From NCBI RefSeq assembly GCF_030504955.1, contig NZ_JAUKTR010000001.1, positions 428,501-492,500 of the forward strand: 64,000 bases of DNA, in the 5' to 3' direction. A program made the position numbers and the translations under genes. Below are positions 34,274 to 43,091 of this stretch, in pieces. Origin of the DNA: Peiella sedimenti. Its GTDB lineage: Bacteria; Pseudomonadota; Alphaproteobacteria; Caulobacterales; Caulobacteraceae. Position 1 is the stretch's first letter, and every line of letters starts with the position of its first letter. A model generated the notes under the pieces. That model had not been told where the DNA came from. It saw nothing but the letters and a program-made list of their open reading frames with translations, and did no database searches.

Positions 34274-35136
34274 TTCACCACCGGCGGCATAGAGCTGAGG
34301 ATCGAGGCCACGTTGCCCCCCGTCTTCAAACCGAACAAGGTCCCACGGTCGTATAGCAGATTGAACTCCACATAGCGGCCCCGGCGGATCAGCTGTTCCT
34401 CGCGCTCCTGCTCGGTCCAGGGCTCGGCCATGCGGCGGCGCACCAGCTGGGGATAGATGTCGAGGAAGGCCTGACCCACGTCGCGGGTGAAGGCGAAGTC
34501 GCGGGCCCAGTCGCCGCTGTCCAGATGGTCATAGAATATGCCGCCGATCCCGCGCGGCTCGTTCCGGTGCGGCAGGAAGAAGTACTCCTCGCACCAAGCG
34601 CGGAAGCGCTCGTAGGCGCCGGGCTCATAGCCGTCGCAGGCGCCCTTCATGGCAGCGTGGAAGTCGATGGCGTCGGGAAAGCTCTGCTCGCGCTGGTAGT
34701 CCAGCAGCGGCGTCAGGTCGGCCCCGCCCCCGAACCAGGCCCGGGTCGTGGTGATGAAGCGGGTGTTCATATGTACAGCCGGCACGCGCGGACTGACCAT
34801 ATGAGCGATCAGGCTGATGCCGGTCGCGAAGAAGCGCGGGTCCTCCTCCGCGCCGGGGATGCCGCGCGCGAATTCAGGCGCGAAGGTCCCATGCACGGTC
34901 GAGACGTGAACGCCCACCTTCTCGAACAGGCGGCCCCGCATCATGGAGGCGACGCCGCCGCCGCCGCCCTCGCGGGTCCAGGGCGTGCGCTCGAACCGGC
35001 CGGCCGCGCCCGGATAGAGATCGGCGGGCGCCTCGTCCTCCAGGGCCTCGAAAGCGGCGCAGATGTCGTCGCGCAGGGTCTCGAACCAGCCGCGGGCCAG
35101 CTCGCGTTTTTCATCCAGGTCGAGGTCCAGGCTCAT
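34264..35136 (-). CDS. hemF: Aerobic coproporphyrinogen III oxidase
   Basis: A 290-residue enzyme of the HemF family. Landmark segments are [35 protein letters not shown] (signature), [20 protein letters not shown] and [15 protein letters not shown]. It decarboxylates two propionates of coproporphyrinogen III using oxygen in heme synthesis. I start at ATG 35136 ([13 protein letters not shown]). It is divergent from the dipeptidase gene with about 79 bases between. Confidence 0.94.
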   Translation of the reverse strand: MSLDLDLDEKRELARGWFETLRDDICAAFEALEDEAPADLYPGAAGRFERTPWTREGGGGGVASMMRGRLFEKVGVHVSTVHGTFAPEFARGIPGAEEDPRFFATGISLIAHMVSPRVPAVHMNTRFITTTRAWFGGGADLTPLLDYQREQSFPDAIDFHAAMKGACDGYEPGAYERFRAWCEEYFFLPHRNEPRGIGGIFYDHLDSGDWARDFAFTRDVGQAFLDIYPQLVRRRMAEPWTEQEREEQLIRRGRYVEFNLLYDRGTLFGLKTGGNVASILSSMPPVVKWP

Positions 35137-35215
35137 GCCGGGGGGCTTAGCGCGACGGGCGCGCCTGCGAAAGGCGGGCGTCTGGTCTAGGATGGTGAAA
35201 GCTGGAGGATTCGAG

Positions 35216-36490
35216 ATGATGCGACTGACGACCTGCGCCTCCGTGGCCGCGTTGCTGACGGCCCTGGCTGGGCCCGCCCTGGCCCAGACGGCGCCGCAGA
35301 ATGAGGCGGCCATCGAGCGGCGGGTGCAGCAGGTGCTGCGCCGCTCGCCCATCATCGACGGGCACAACGACCTGCCCTGGGCCCTGCGCGAGAACCACGG
35401 TTCGAACCCGACCGCGGTCGACCTGGCTCAGGATCAGGACGCCGCAACGGACCTGCACACCGACATCACGCGGCTGCGCCGCGGCGGCGTGGGGGGACAA
35501 TTCTGGTCGGTCTATGTGCCCGCCTCAATGACCCCGCTGGAGGCGGCGCGCGCCACCTTCGAGCAGATCGACCTGACCAAGCGCATGATCGCGGCCTATC
35601 CGGGCGACCTGGAGCTGGCCACTACGGCGGCGGACATCCGGCGCATCCAGCGCGACGGCAAGATCGCTTCGCTGCTGGGCATCGAGGGCGGCTACTCCAT
35701 CGCCGAGTCGATGGGCCTGCTGCGGGAATTCCACCGCTCGGGCGTGCGCTACATGACCCTGACACACAGCACGACCACGGCCTGGGCGGACTCGGCCACC
35801 GACGATCCGCGGCATGGGGGACTGACGCCCTTCGGCGAAGAGGTGGTGCGCGAGATGAACCGGCTGGGCATGCTGGTGGACCTCAGCCACGTCTCTGAAA
35901 GCACGATGGCCGACGCCCTGAACGTGACCCAGGCGCCGGTGATCTTCTCGCACTCCTCGGCGCGCGCCGTCGCCAACCACAATCGCAACGTGCCCGACGC
36001 CATCCTGCGGCGGCTGCCTGAGAACGGAGGGCTGGTGATGGTGACGTTCGTGCCCAGCTTCGTCTCCGAGGCGGTGCGCGCCTGGGGCCTGGCGCGGGAT
36101 GCGGAGCGCGAGCGGCTGCGGGCCCAAGGCGTGACCGAGGCGGCCCTTGGCGCGGCCATGCAGCCGTGGCTGGAGGCCAACCCCCAACCGAGCGCCACCA
36201 TCTCGGACGTGGCTGACCACATCGACCATGTGCGTCAGACGGCGGGGGTGGATCATGTGGGCATAGGCGGCGACTTCGACGGGGTGTCGAGCCTGCCGGA
36301 GGGCCTCAACGGCGTGGACAAGTACCCCGACCTGCTGGCCGAACTGGTCCGCCGCGGCTGGTCCGACGCCGACCTGGAGAAGCTGACGGGCGGCAACCTG
36401 CTGCGCGTGATGCGGGCCTCGGAGGAGGTCGCGGCGCGGCTGTCCTCAGAACCGCCGTCGCTGGCGGCGCGGTCGGGTGAGGGCGGCTAG
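35216..36490 (+). CDS. Secreted membrane-type dipeptidase (M19)
   Basis: A 424-residue M19 renal-dipeptidase relative with a signal peptide ([13 protein letters not shown]). Zinc-ligand motifs are [14 protein letters not shown] near residue 47, [21 protein letters not shown] near 225, [15 protein letters not shown] and [10 protein letters not shown] near 345. It hydrolyses dipeptides, including D-amino-acid and beta-lactam-like ones, in the periplasm. ATG at 35216 has GGAGG eight bases upstream. Its stop shares CTAG with the opposing gene. Confidence 0.92.
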   Translation: MMRLTTCASVAALLTALAGPALAQTAPQNEAAIERRVQQVLRRSPIIDGHNDLPWALRENHGSNPTAVDLAQDQDAATDLHTDITRLRRGGVGGQFWSVYVPASMTPLEAARATFEQIDLTKRMIAAYPGDLELATTAADIRRIQRDGKIASLLGIEGGYSIAESMGLLREFHRSGVRYMTLTHSTTTAWADSATDDPRHGGLTPFGEEVVREMNRLGMLVDLSHVSESTMADALNVTQAPVIFSHSSARAVANHNRNVPDAILRRLPENGGLVMVTFVPSFVSEAVRAWGLARDAERERLRAQGVTEAALGAAMQPWLEANPQPSATISDVADHIDHVRQTAGVDHVGIGGDFDGVSSLPEGLNGVDKYPDLLAELVRRGWSDADLEKLTGGNLLRVMRASEEVAARLSSEPPSLAARSGEGG

Positions 36491-37620
36491 AACGCCTGGG
36501 CGCGCATGCTGGCGAAATCCAGCCGTACGGAGCCGCACGCGCGCACCAGATCCATGCCGGCGCGGCCCTGCGCGTTGGCCCTGTTCTGGCTGAGCACAAC
36601 CCGCGCGAGGGTGCAGCGGCCGTCGCCCAGCCGGACCGACAGATCGCTGACCGTGGAAACCTGCGTCTCGACCGATCCGGTGACTCCGAAGGAGGTTCGG
36701 GTCGCGCCCGCTATTCGCCTCTGTTCCGCCTGGCTGAGCCGCTCCATGGCCAAAGGTTCGTGGAATTCCGTTTCGTTGGAGCCCGTATCCAGATGGAGGT
36801 CCAGCTCGCCGCCGCTCTCCAGGGTGATCACCACATCGAAACCGGCGGGATTCCAGGTCATCTGGGCCCCCTGGTCTGGCGGCACGGCGTCCTCGGCAAA
36901 GCCCAGACGCAGGTGTGTTCCGCCATCCAGAAAGGCGACGTGCTCGAACGGATAGAGCGCGGTCATGCCCAGGATCGGCGGCAGCGGGCCCATGGACGGG
37001 ACCGTCAAGGCCGCGTCGGGCAGCACGAAGACGGGTAGGTTCCGCAGCTCCGCCTCGCCGATCCGCAGCCGGTCAATGAGGCCGATGCGGCCCGCGGCCA
37101 CGCCGGGGGTCGAGCCGCTGATGCTGAGATCGTCGCCCAGGAGCCGAACCCCCAGGTCCGCGGCCTGGCTCTCGGACAGGACGGACACCTCGGCGCCGGT
37201 GTCCACGGCCCACGGCATCGATCGGCCGTCCACGGTCACATCGATCAGACCCATGTTGGTCCAGTGGGGCGTCAGGGGAGCATCGACCTGTCCGGTCACG
37301 GCCAGCGGCGGCGCGTCAGCCAAGGCGCGCCAGAAGGCGGTCGATTGCAGGGCGCCGGGCGAAGGGGAAGGACTGAGCGCCAGGACCGCCGCACAGGCCA
37401 GATGCGCCTCCCGATAGCGGCTGGCGCGGCCGTGGGCTTCGCACAGGTCGGCATAGGCGGCGCGGCGATGCTCGGCGGCCTCGTCTGGATTGTCGGCCAG
37501 CCAGGTCTCAACGGCTGTGACGTCCCCGAAGGGCGCCCGGGCCACCCGATCCTCCGGAGTCTCGGCGGGCGCTGGCTGCGCCGCCAGGGCGGCGAGAACG
37601 GCGAGCGCCGCCCCTGTCAC
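36487..37620 (-). CDS. Secreted protein with two retropepsin-like domains
   Basis: The 377-residue protein has a signal peptide (ALAVLAALAAQPAPAE), a region of about 100 residues with tetratricopeptide-like helices, then two aspartyl-protease half-domains, each with an active DTG: PWAVDTGAEVSVLS near residue 145 and LHLDTGSNETEF near 280. Retropepsin-like proteins normally dimerise through one DTG each; two in one chain suggest an intramolecular pair. Start is GTG at 37620 in a GTGA overlap with the upstream dehydrogenase. Peptidase activity is inferred, not shown. Confidence 0.75.
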   Translation of the reverse strand: MTGAALAVLAALAAQPAPAETPEDRVARAPFGDVTAVETWLADNPDEAAEHRRAAYADLCEAHGRASRYREAHLACAAVLALSPSPSPGALQSTAFWRALADAPPLAVTGQVDAPLTPHWTNMGLIDVTVDGRSMPWAVDTGAEVSVLSESQAADLGVRLLGDDLSISGSTPGVAAGRIGLIDRLRIGEAELRNLPVFVLPDAALTVPSMGPLPPILGMTALYPFEHVAFLDGGTHLRLGFAEDAVPPDQGAQMTWNPAGFDVVITLESGGELDLHLDTGSNETEFHEPLAMERLSQAEQRRIAGATRTSFGVTGSVETQVSTVSDLSVRLGDGRCTLARVVLSQNRANAQGRAGMDLVRACGSVRLDFASMRAQAF

Positions 37621-38486
37621 GCGGCCGTCCAGCCGCCGTCGATGACGAAGGCCTGACCGTTGGCCGAGGCGCCGGCGTCCGAGACCAGATAGGCCAGCAT
37701 CCCAGACAGTTCGTCGGTGGTGACAAAGCGACGGGTGGGCTGGGCCGCCAGCATGACCTTCTTGATCACGTCGTCGCGGCCCATGCCGCGCGTGCGCATC
37801 TGGTCGTTCAGCTGCTTCTCGACGATGGGCGTCCAGACATAGCCGGGGCAGATGGCGTTGCAGGTGACGCCATGCTCGGCGACCTCGAGGGCGACGGTCT
37901 TGGTCAGGCCGATGATTCCATGTTTGGCGGCGACGTAGGCGGACTTGTACGGACTGGCGACCAGGCCGTGCACCGAGGCCAGGTTGACGATGCGGCCGCG
38001 CCCCTGCGCCTTCATTACCGGGACGGCGGCGCGGATGGCGTAGAAGGCCGCCGACAGGTTGATGGCGATGATGTTTTCCCACTTGTCGGTGGGGAACTTG
38101 TCGACGGCTTCCACGTGCTGGATTCCGGCGTTGTTGACCAGGATGTCCAGCCGCCCCAGCTCGTGCCGGGCGAAGGCGACCAGGTCGGCGATCTCGTCGC
38201 CCCGGCGCATATCGGCGTTGTGATAGCGGGCGTTGATGCCGTAGCCGCTCTCGATCTCGGCGCGGGCGCGTTCGATCTCGGCCGGGTCGCCCAGGCCGTT
38301 CAGCACGACATCGGCGCCGCGAGCGGCCAGCGCGCGGGCGAAGGCCAGGCCGATGCCCGAGGTCGAGCCGGTGATGACCGCCACCTGGCCGCGCAGCTCC
38401 TCGGCGTCCGCGGGCCGGGCGTGCGGCGCGCGCTCGGGCAGGGGGCGGGGCGGGGGAGTCTGGCTTTTGCGCAGCCACTGGAACAT
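37617..38486 (-). CDS. 3-hydroxybutyrate dehydrogenase-like SDR
   Basis: A 289-residue short-chain dehydrogenase. The NAD motif is ITGSTSGIGLAFARAL near residue 40, followed by LVNNAGIQHVEAV near 120, SVHGLVASPYKSAYVAAKHG (Ser, Tyr-x3-Lys) and CPGYVWTP; these strongly resemble BdhA, which interconverts 3-hydroxybutyrate and acetoacetate in PHB metabolism. It has an unusual Pro/Arg-rich N-terminal extension of about 32 residues. The start at 38486 gives MFQWLRK; a shorter start near the Rossmann fold cannot be excluded. Confidence 0.87.
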   Translation of the reverse strand: MFQWLRKSQTPPPRPLPERAPHARPADAEELRGQVAVITGSTSGIGLAFARALAARGADVVLNGLGDPAEIERARAEIESGYGINARYHNADMRRGDEIADLVAFARHELGRLDILVNNAGIQHVEAVDKFPTDKWENIIAINLSAAFYAIRAAVPVMKAQGRGRIVNLASVHGLVASPYKSAYVAAKHGIIGLTKTVALEVAEHGVTCNAICPGYVWTPIVEKQLNDQMRTRGMGRDDVIKKVMLAAQPTRRFVTTDELSGMLAYLVSDAGASANGQAFVIDGGWTAA

Positions 38487-38565
38487 GGAGAGCCGTCCGG
38501 TCGATTCAGGAAAGGGTTTGCGGAGCAAGCCTACAGCCTGGGTCGCGGCTTGGCGAGGCGTCCCA

Positions 38566-39345
38566 CTAAGCCTTCGGCGCAGGCTGGGGCCGCGTGAAGG
38601 TCCATTCGTGATCCGAGGACCGGTCGGCTGCAAAGCGATAGCCCGCGGCGTCGAAGCCCTTGAGGTCCTGGGCCCGCTCGACGCGGCGCTCGATGGCCCA
38701 GCGCGCCATGAGGCCGCGCGCCTGCTTGGCGAAGAAGGAGAGGACGCGCGCCTCGCCGTCCTTCTCCTCGAGGAAGCGGATTTCGACGACGGGGGCCTTG
38801 AGCGCCTTGCGATCGACGGCGCCGAAATACTCCTGGCTGGCCAGATTCACGACGGTCGGGTCCGAATGACCCTCCAGATCGGCGTTCAGCCGATGGGAGA
38901 TGCGGTCGCCCCAGAAGGCGTAGAGGCTCTTGCCGCGGCGGGTCGGCAGGGCTGTGCCCATCTCGAGCCTGTACGGCTGAATGGCGTCGAGCGGGCGCAG
39001 CACGCCGTAGAGGCCCGACAGGATGCGCACGCGATCCTGGGCCCATTCCAGGGCGGGCCGATCCAGTTCGCGCGCCCTCAGCCCCTGATAGACGTCCCCG
39101 GCGAAGGCCAGGGCCGCCTGCAGTCCCTCTTCCGACTCGGGGTCGAAGGCGCGGAACCGCTCGCGGTTCAATCGAGTCAGGTCATCGGACAGGTGCATCA
39201 GCCGCTTAAGGTCCGGCGCGGTCAGCCGCCGCGTGGTTCTGGCCAGTTGAGCCGTCTGCTCGCGCAGCACGGGCTGGGTCAGGGGCAGGCTTTCGGGCGC
39301 GGGCGTGAAGTCCAGACGCTTGGCGGGCGACAGCAGGATGAGCAT
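38566..39345 (-). CDS. yaaA: Peroxide stress protein YaaA
   Basis: A 259-residue DUF328 protein starting MLILLSPAKRLDF, with LSGLYGVLRPLDAIQPYRLE near 120, LYAFWGDRI, VVNLASQEYFGAV and VLSFFAKQARGLMARWAI. YaaA limits free iron during peroxide stress and has a DNA-binding fold. I start at ATG 39345, the standard start; sequence upstream in frame does not resemble the family. Confidence 0.93.
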   Translation of the reverse strand: MLILLSPAKRLDFTPAPESLPLTQPVLREQTAQLARTTRRLTAPDLKRLMHLSDDLTRLNRERFRAFDPESEEGLQAALAFAGDVYQGLRARELDRPALEWAQDRVRILSGLYGVLRPLDAIQPYRLEMGTALPTRRGKSLYAFWGDRISHRLNADLEGHSDPTVVNLASQEYFGAVDRKALKAPVVEIRFLEEKDGEARVLSFFAKQARGLMARWAIERRVERAQDLKGFDAAGYRFAADRSSDHEWTFTRPQPAPKA

Positions 39346-39556
39346 GGCGCCGAGATAGGGCAGGGCGATGCAAACGGCTAGGCCGTAGCTTTTGCGCCTT
39401 GCCGGTTGAAAAAGCGCGAGACGCGCTCTAAGGCCAGCGTGACGCGAGGGCCGGGGGCTTGTCGCGGCCCTTGGCGAGCCCGTCATCCGGCCGTGGTCCA
39501 CCAACGCCTCGCCTTCAAGTAATCGTCGCCCACGCGACGGCTCAGGAGAACGAACG
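39346..39556. promoter_or_regulatory. Divergent yaaA/petA promoter region
   Basis: This 211-base gap must hold promoters for both yaaA and petABC. It contains a hairpin AGCGCG-AGA-CGCGCT (39413-39427) that, read on the minus strand, is followed by five T, resembling a terminator or attenuator in a yaaA leader. I see no confident -35/-10 pair. A Shine-Dalgarno-like CAGGAGAA precedes petA. Confidence 0.35.
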
Positions 39557-40105
39557 GTGACTGACGCCCAGGTCGATCCTCACGCGCCCGTCGAGGGTCA
39601 GGATCCCAACCGCAGGGACTTCATCCACATCGCCGCGGGCGCGGCCGCCGTCGGCGCCGGCGCTGTGGCGGTCTGGCCCCTGATCAACCAGATGAACCCC
39701 TCGGCCGACACCCTGGCCCTGGCCTCCATCGAGTTCGACCTGACCAAGGTCGCCGAAGGCCAGCAGGTGGTGGTCAAGTGGCGCGGCAAGCCGGTCTTCG
39801 TGCGCTATCGCACGCCGGCCGAAATCCAGGCCGCCCGCAGCGTCTCCATGGGCGAGCTGAAGGACCCGCAGACCGACGCGGACCGCGTCAAGGACGGCCG
39901 TGACCAGTATCTGGTGGTGGTCGGCTCGTGCACGCACCTGGGCTGCGTGCCGACCTTCGGCACCGGCGACTACGGCGGCTGGTTCTGCCCCTGCCACGGC
40001 TCGCACTACGACACCTCCGGCCGCATCCGTAAGGGGCCCGCGCCCCTCAACCTGGAAGTGCCCGAGTACGAATACCTGTCTGACACCCGCGTGCGGATCG
40101 GCTGA
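39557..40105 (+). CDS. petA: Ubiquinol-cytochrome c reductase Rieske iron-sulfur subunit
   Basis: A 182-residue protein with a twin-arginine signal ([15 protein letters not shown], Arg 19-20), one membrane anchor, then a Rieske domain: CTHLGC at residues 125-130 and CPCHGSH at 144-150 hold the 2Fe-2S cluster with two Cys and two His, and the extra pair forms the disulfide. It transfers electrons from ubiquinol to cytochrome c1 and needs Tat export. First gene of petABC, start GTG at 39557. Confidence 0.97.
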   Translation: MTDAQVDPHAPVEGQDPNRRDFIHIAAGAAAVGAGAVAVWPLINQMNPSADTLALASIEFDLTKVAEGQQVVVKWRGKPVFVRYRTPAEIQAARSVSMGELKDPQTDADRVKDGRDQYLVVVGSCTHLGCVPTFGTGDYGGWFCPCHGSHYDTSGRIRKGPAPLNLEVPEYEYLSDTRVRIG

Positions 40106-40122
40106 GGCGCAGAGAACCGAAG

Positions 40123-41418
40123 ATGAGCGATCACGAGTCGACCTACGTCCCCAAGACCGCCTTCGAGCGCTGGATGGACAGCCGCCTGCCGATCATCCGG
40201 TTCGGCGCGGACTACATGGCGCTGCCGACGCCGAAGAACCTGAACTACTGGTGGACCTTCGGGGCCATCCTGACCTTCTGCCTCATCACGCAGATCGTCA
40301 CCGGCGTCGTGCTGGCCATGCACTACGTGCCGCACGTGGACCACGCCTTCGGCTCGGTCGAGCGCATCATGCGCGACGTGAACGGCGGGGATCTGATCCG
40401 CTACACCCACGCCAACGGCGCCTCGATGTTCTTCCTGGCGATCTACATCCACATGATGCGCGGCCTCTACTACGGCTCGTACAAGGCTCCGCGCGAGATG
40501 ATCTGGATGCTGGGCGTCGTGATCTTCCTGCTGGTGATGGCGACGGCCTTCCTGGGCTACGTCCTGCCGTGGGGTCAGATGTCCTTCCACGGCGCGGTGG
40601 TGATCACCAACCTGATCGGCTCCATCCCCGTGATCGGCGAATCCATCACCACCTGGCTGTGGGGCGGCTTCTCGGTCGACAACCCGACGCTGAACCGCTT
40701 CTTCTCGCTGCACTACCTTCTGCCGTTCGTGATCTTCGGCGTGGTGGTGATGCACCTGTGGGCCCTGCACCATGCGGGCCAGAACAACCCCGTCGGCATC
40801 CTCATCCCCAAGGAGCGCACGGCCAAGGACACGGTGCCCTTCCATCCGTACTACACGGTCAAGGACGGCTTTGCGCTGCTGGTGTTCCTGATCCTGTTCG
40901 CCACCTTCGTGTTCTTCAACCCGAACGCGCTGGGCCACGCGGACAACTACATCCCGGCCAACCCGCTGCAGACCCCGGCGCACATCGTGCCCGAGTGGTA
41001 CCTGCTGCCCTTCTACGCCATCCTGCGGGCCATCCCGGACAAGTTCGGCGGCGTCATCGCCATGTTCGGGTCGATCGGCGTGCTGTTCATCCTGCCCTGG
41101 CTGGACACGTCGAAGGTGCGCTCCATGCGCTACCGGCCGACCATGAAGCTGTTCTTCCTGATCTTCGTGGCGGTGGCCCTGCTGCTGGGCTGGTGCGGCG
41201 CGCAACTGCCCGACGCGCCGGTGATCCCCGGCCTGCCGAGCCCGGTTCTGTTTGACGGCGAGCTGAACAGCTACCTGTGGCTCACCCGCCTCCTGACCGC
41301 CTACTACTTCGCGTTCTTCCTGATCATCATGCCGATCGTCGGCCTGAAGGAGACGCCGCTGCCGGTTCCGGCCTCCATCGCCGAGCCGGTCCTCGACCAC
41401 GACGAAAGCAAGGCCTGA
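40123..41418 (+). CDS. petB: Cytochrome b of the bc1 complex
   Basis: The 431-residue membrane protein has eight or more helices. Heme ligands are His in [19 protein letters not shown] and His in [20 protein letters not shown]. The quinol-site motif is [13 protein letters not shown], and [17 protein letters not shown] follows the first pair. It carries both b hemes and the Qo/Qi sites. The C-terminal helices extend to a polar tail. It lies 17 bases after petA. Confidence 0.97.
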   Translation: MSDHESTYVPKTAFERWMDSRLPIIRFGADYMALPTPKNLNYWWTFGAILTFCLITQIVTGVVLAMHYVPHVDHAFGSVERIMRDVNGGDLIRYTHANGASMFFLAIYIHMMRGLYYGSYKAPREMIWMLGVVIFLLVMATAFLGYVLPWGQMSFHGAVVITNLIGSIPVIGESITTWLWGGFSVDNPTLNRFFSLHYLLPFVIFGVVVMHLWALHHAGQNNPVGILIPKERTAKDTVPFHPYYTVKDGFALLVFLILFATFVFFNPNALGHADNYIPANPLQTPAHIVPEWYLLPFYAILRAIPDKFGGVIAMFGSIGVLFILPWLDTSKVRSMRYRPTMKLFFLIFVAVALLLGWCGAQLPDAPVIPGLPSPVLFDGELNSYLWLTRLLTAYYFAFFLIIMPIVGLKETPLPVPASIAEPVLDHDESKA

Positions 41419-41422
41419 TCCG

Positions 41423-42286
41423 ATGACGCGTTCCATCGTCCGCATCCTCGCAGGCGCCGGCGCGGCGCTGGGCCTGATGGCCGCCGCGGCGCCCTCGCTG
41501 GCCGCATCGGGCGGGGCCGAGCACCCGCGCGACTACAGCTTCAGCTTCGAGGGGCCGTTCGGCACCTTTGATCGGAACCAGCTGCAGCGCGGCTATCGGG
41601 TCTACAAGGAGGTCTGCGCCGCCTGTCACGGCATGAACCTGCTGTCGTTCCGCAACCTGGGCCAGCCGGGCGGTCCCTTCTGGGATGAGCGTTGGCCCAA
41701 CCCGAACGACAACCTGTACGTGAAGGCCATCGCCGCCGAGTTCGAGATCGCCGACATCGATTCCGAAACGGGCGAGGCCATCACCCGCCCCGGCACGCCC
41801 GCCGATCGCTTCCCGGAACCCTATCCGAACGCCACGGCCGCTGCGGCGGCCAACGGCGGCGCGGCTCCGCCGGACCTGTCTGTCATGGCCAAGGCGCGCC
41901 ACGACGGGGCGGACTACATCGCGTCGCTGCTGACCGGCTATCGCCAGGCGCCGGCGGGCCTGCGCATGGCGCCGGGTCAGAACTACAACATCTACATGAC
42001 GGGCGACATGTCGCCCTTCTGGGAGGGCGATCCCGACCACGTGCCCCCGGGCGGCTTCATCGCCATGCCAAATCCGCTGCAGAATGGCCAGGTGACCTAT
42101 GATGACGGCACCGAGGCCACTGTCGACCAGATGGCCCAGGACGTGGCCGCCTTCATCGCCTGGGCCTCGGATCCCCGGGCCACTTCGCGCAAGCAAACGG
42201 GCCTGGCGGTGCTGATCTACCTGCTGGGTTTCACGGTTCTGACTTGGTTCAGCTACAAGCGCATCTGGCGCGGCGTCGCTCACTAG
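41423..42286 (+). CDS. petC: Cytochrome c1
   Basis: A 287-residue protein with a signal peptide (LGLMAAAAPSLAA), the heme motif CAACH at residues 65-69, the axial Met region GGFIAMPNPL near 210, and a C-terminal membrane anchor (VLIYLLGFTVLTWFSYKRIW). It accepts electrons from the Rieske protein. The gene begins four bases after petB and is closed by an intrinsic terminator. Confidence 0.96.
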   Translation: MTRSIVRILAGAGAALGLMAAAAPSLAASGGAEHPRDYSFSFEGPFGTFDRNQLQRGYRVYKEVCAACHGMNLLSFRNLGQPGGPFWDERWPNPNDNLYVKAIAAEFEIADIDSETGEAITRPGTPADRFPEPYPNATAAAAANGGAAPPDLSVMAKARHDGADYIASLLTGYRQAPAGLRMAPGQNYNIYMTGDMSPFWEGDPDHVPPGGFIAMPNPLQNGQVTYDDGTEATVDQMAQDVAAFIAWASDPRATSRKQTGLAVLIYLLGFTVLTWFSYKRIWRGVAH

Positions 42287-42311
42287 AGCCCCGGCTCCGA
42301 CGGTTTAAGGA

Positions 42312-42343
42312 GGCCCGCTGGAAACAGCGGGCCTTTTTTCTTT
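42312..42343 (+). terminator. Intrinsic terminator of petABC
   Basis: A perfect nine-base stem GGCCCGCTG/CAGCGGGCC with a GAAA loop (42312-42333) is followed by TTTTTTCTTT. It lies 25 bases after the petC stop and is the strongest terminator in the window. Confidence 0.95.
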
Positions 42344-42365
42344 GCGCGCGCCATTGCCGAAAAGC

Positions 42366-42382
42366 ACTTTGCATGACAAAGT
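42366..42382. promoter_or_regulatory. Palindromic operator-like site ACTTTG-N5-CAAAGT
   Basis: A perfect six-base inverted repeat with a five-base spacer (ACTTTG 42366-42371, CAAAGT 42377-42382), 25 bases before the start of the secreted protein gene at 42407. The size and spacing suit a dimeric HTH regulator. No matching regulator is adjacent. Confidence 0.5.
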
Positions 42383-42406
42383 TGATCCGTACAAAGGGAG
42401 GCCGTC

Positions 42407-42991
42407 ATGCACCGCAGGATCTTCGTCGCTGCCGTCATAGCCAGCACCTTGGGCATGGCCTCACCGGGCCTGGGACAAAGCTCGCCGCCCGCAGGCCCTG
42501 CGGGATCCCAGGCGCAACGGGACGCGATCGCCGCCCTGAGCTTCATGGACGGAGAGTGGCGAGGGACGGCCACCACCTATGGCCGCGAGGGTCCGGTGAC
42601 GTTGATCCAGACCGAGCGGGTGGGACCCCTGCTGGGCGGCTCGGTGCGGGTGGTTGAGGGACGCGGCTACGCCGAGGACGGCTCGACCCAGTTCAATGCG
42701 TTGGGGATCATCTCGTGGGACGAGCGCGCCGGGGCATACCGGTTCCGGGCCTATGCCCAGGGCTTCAGCGGCGACTATCCGTTCGAGCGCACCGAGAACG
42801 GCTTTCGCTGGCGCACGCCAGCGGGGCCCAACGCCGAGATCCGCTATGAGGCCACCATCCAGGACGGCGAATGGCATGAGGTGGGCCACTATGTCGCCGA
42901 GGGGCAGCCGCCGCGCCCCTATGTCGAACTACGCCTGCGCCGCGTAGGCGATACCGACTGGCCCGGGGCGGGCGCGGTCGCCACGCGCTAG
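42407..42991 (+). CDS. Secreted protein, DUF1579-like, function unknown
   Basis: A 194-residue protein with a signal peptide (FVAAVIASTLGMASPGLGQ) and a beta-rich domain: FMDGEWRGTATTYGREGPV near residue 45 and GIISWDERAGAYRFRAYAQ near 105. This resembles small lipocalin-like DUF1579 proteins, but the match is weak. It follows the petABC terminator, has its own palindrome upstream, and GGGAGG before the ATG. Confidence 0.6.
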   Translation: MHRRIFVAAVIASTLGMASPGLGQSSPPAGPAGSQAQRDAIAALSFMDGEWRGTATTYGREGPVTLIQTERVGPLLGGSVRVVEGRGYAEDGSTQFNALGIISWDERAGAYRFRAYAQGFSGDYPFERTENGFRWRTPAGPNAEIRYEATIQDGEWHEVGHYVAEGQPPRPYVELRLRRVGDTDWPGAGAVATR

Positions 42992-43091
42992 GTTGCAGCG
43001 GCGCCTTGCCCCACCTTAGCCCGACTGGTCGACAGGCGTGGCCGTGACCGTCTAGGGTCTGGCCCTTCGCTTGACCCCTGTTGAGGTTCCC

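Noticed and set aside
36487..38478. A 663-residue apparent fusion
   Set aside because: It joins the retropepsin-like gene to a shadow frame of the dehydrogenase gene. The two real genes overlap only by GTGA.
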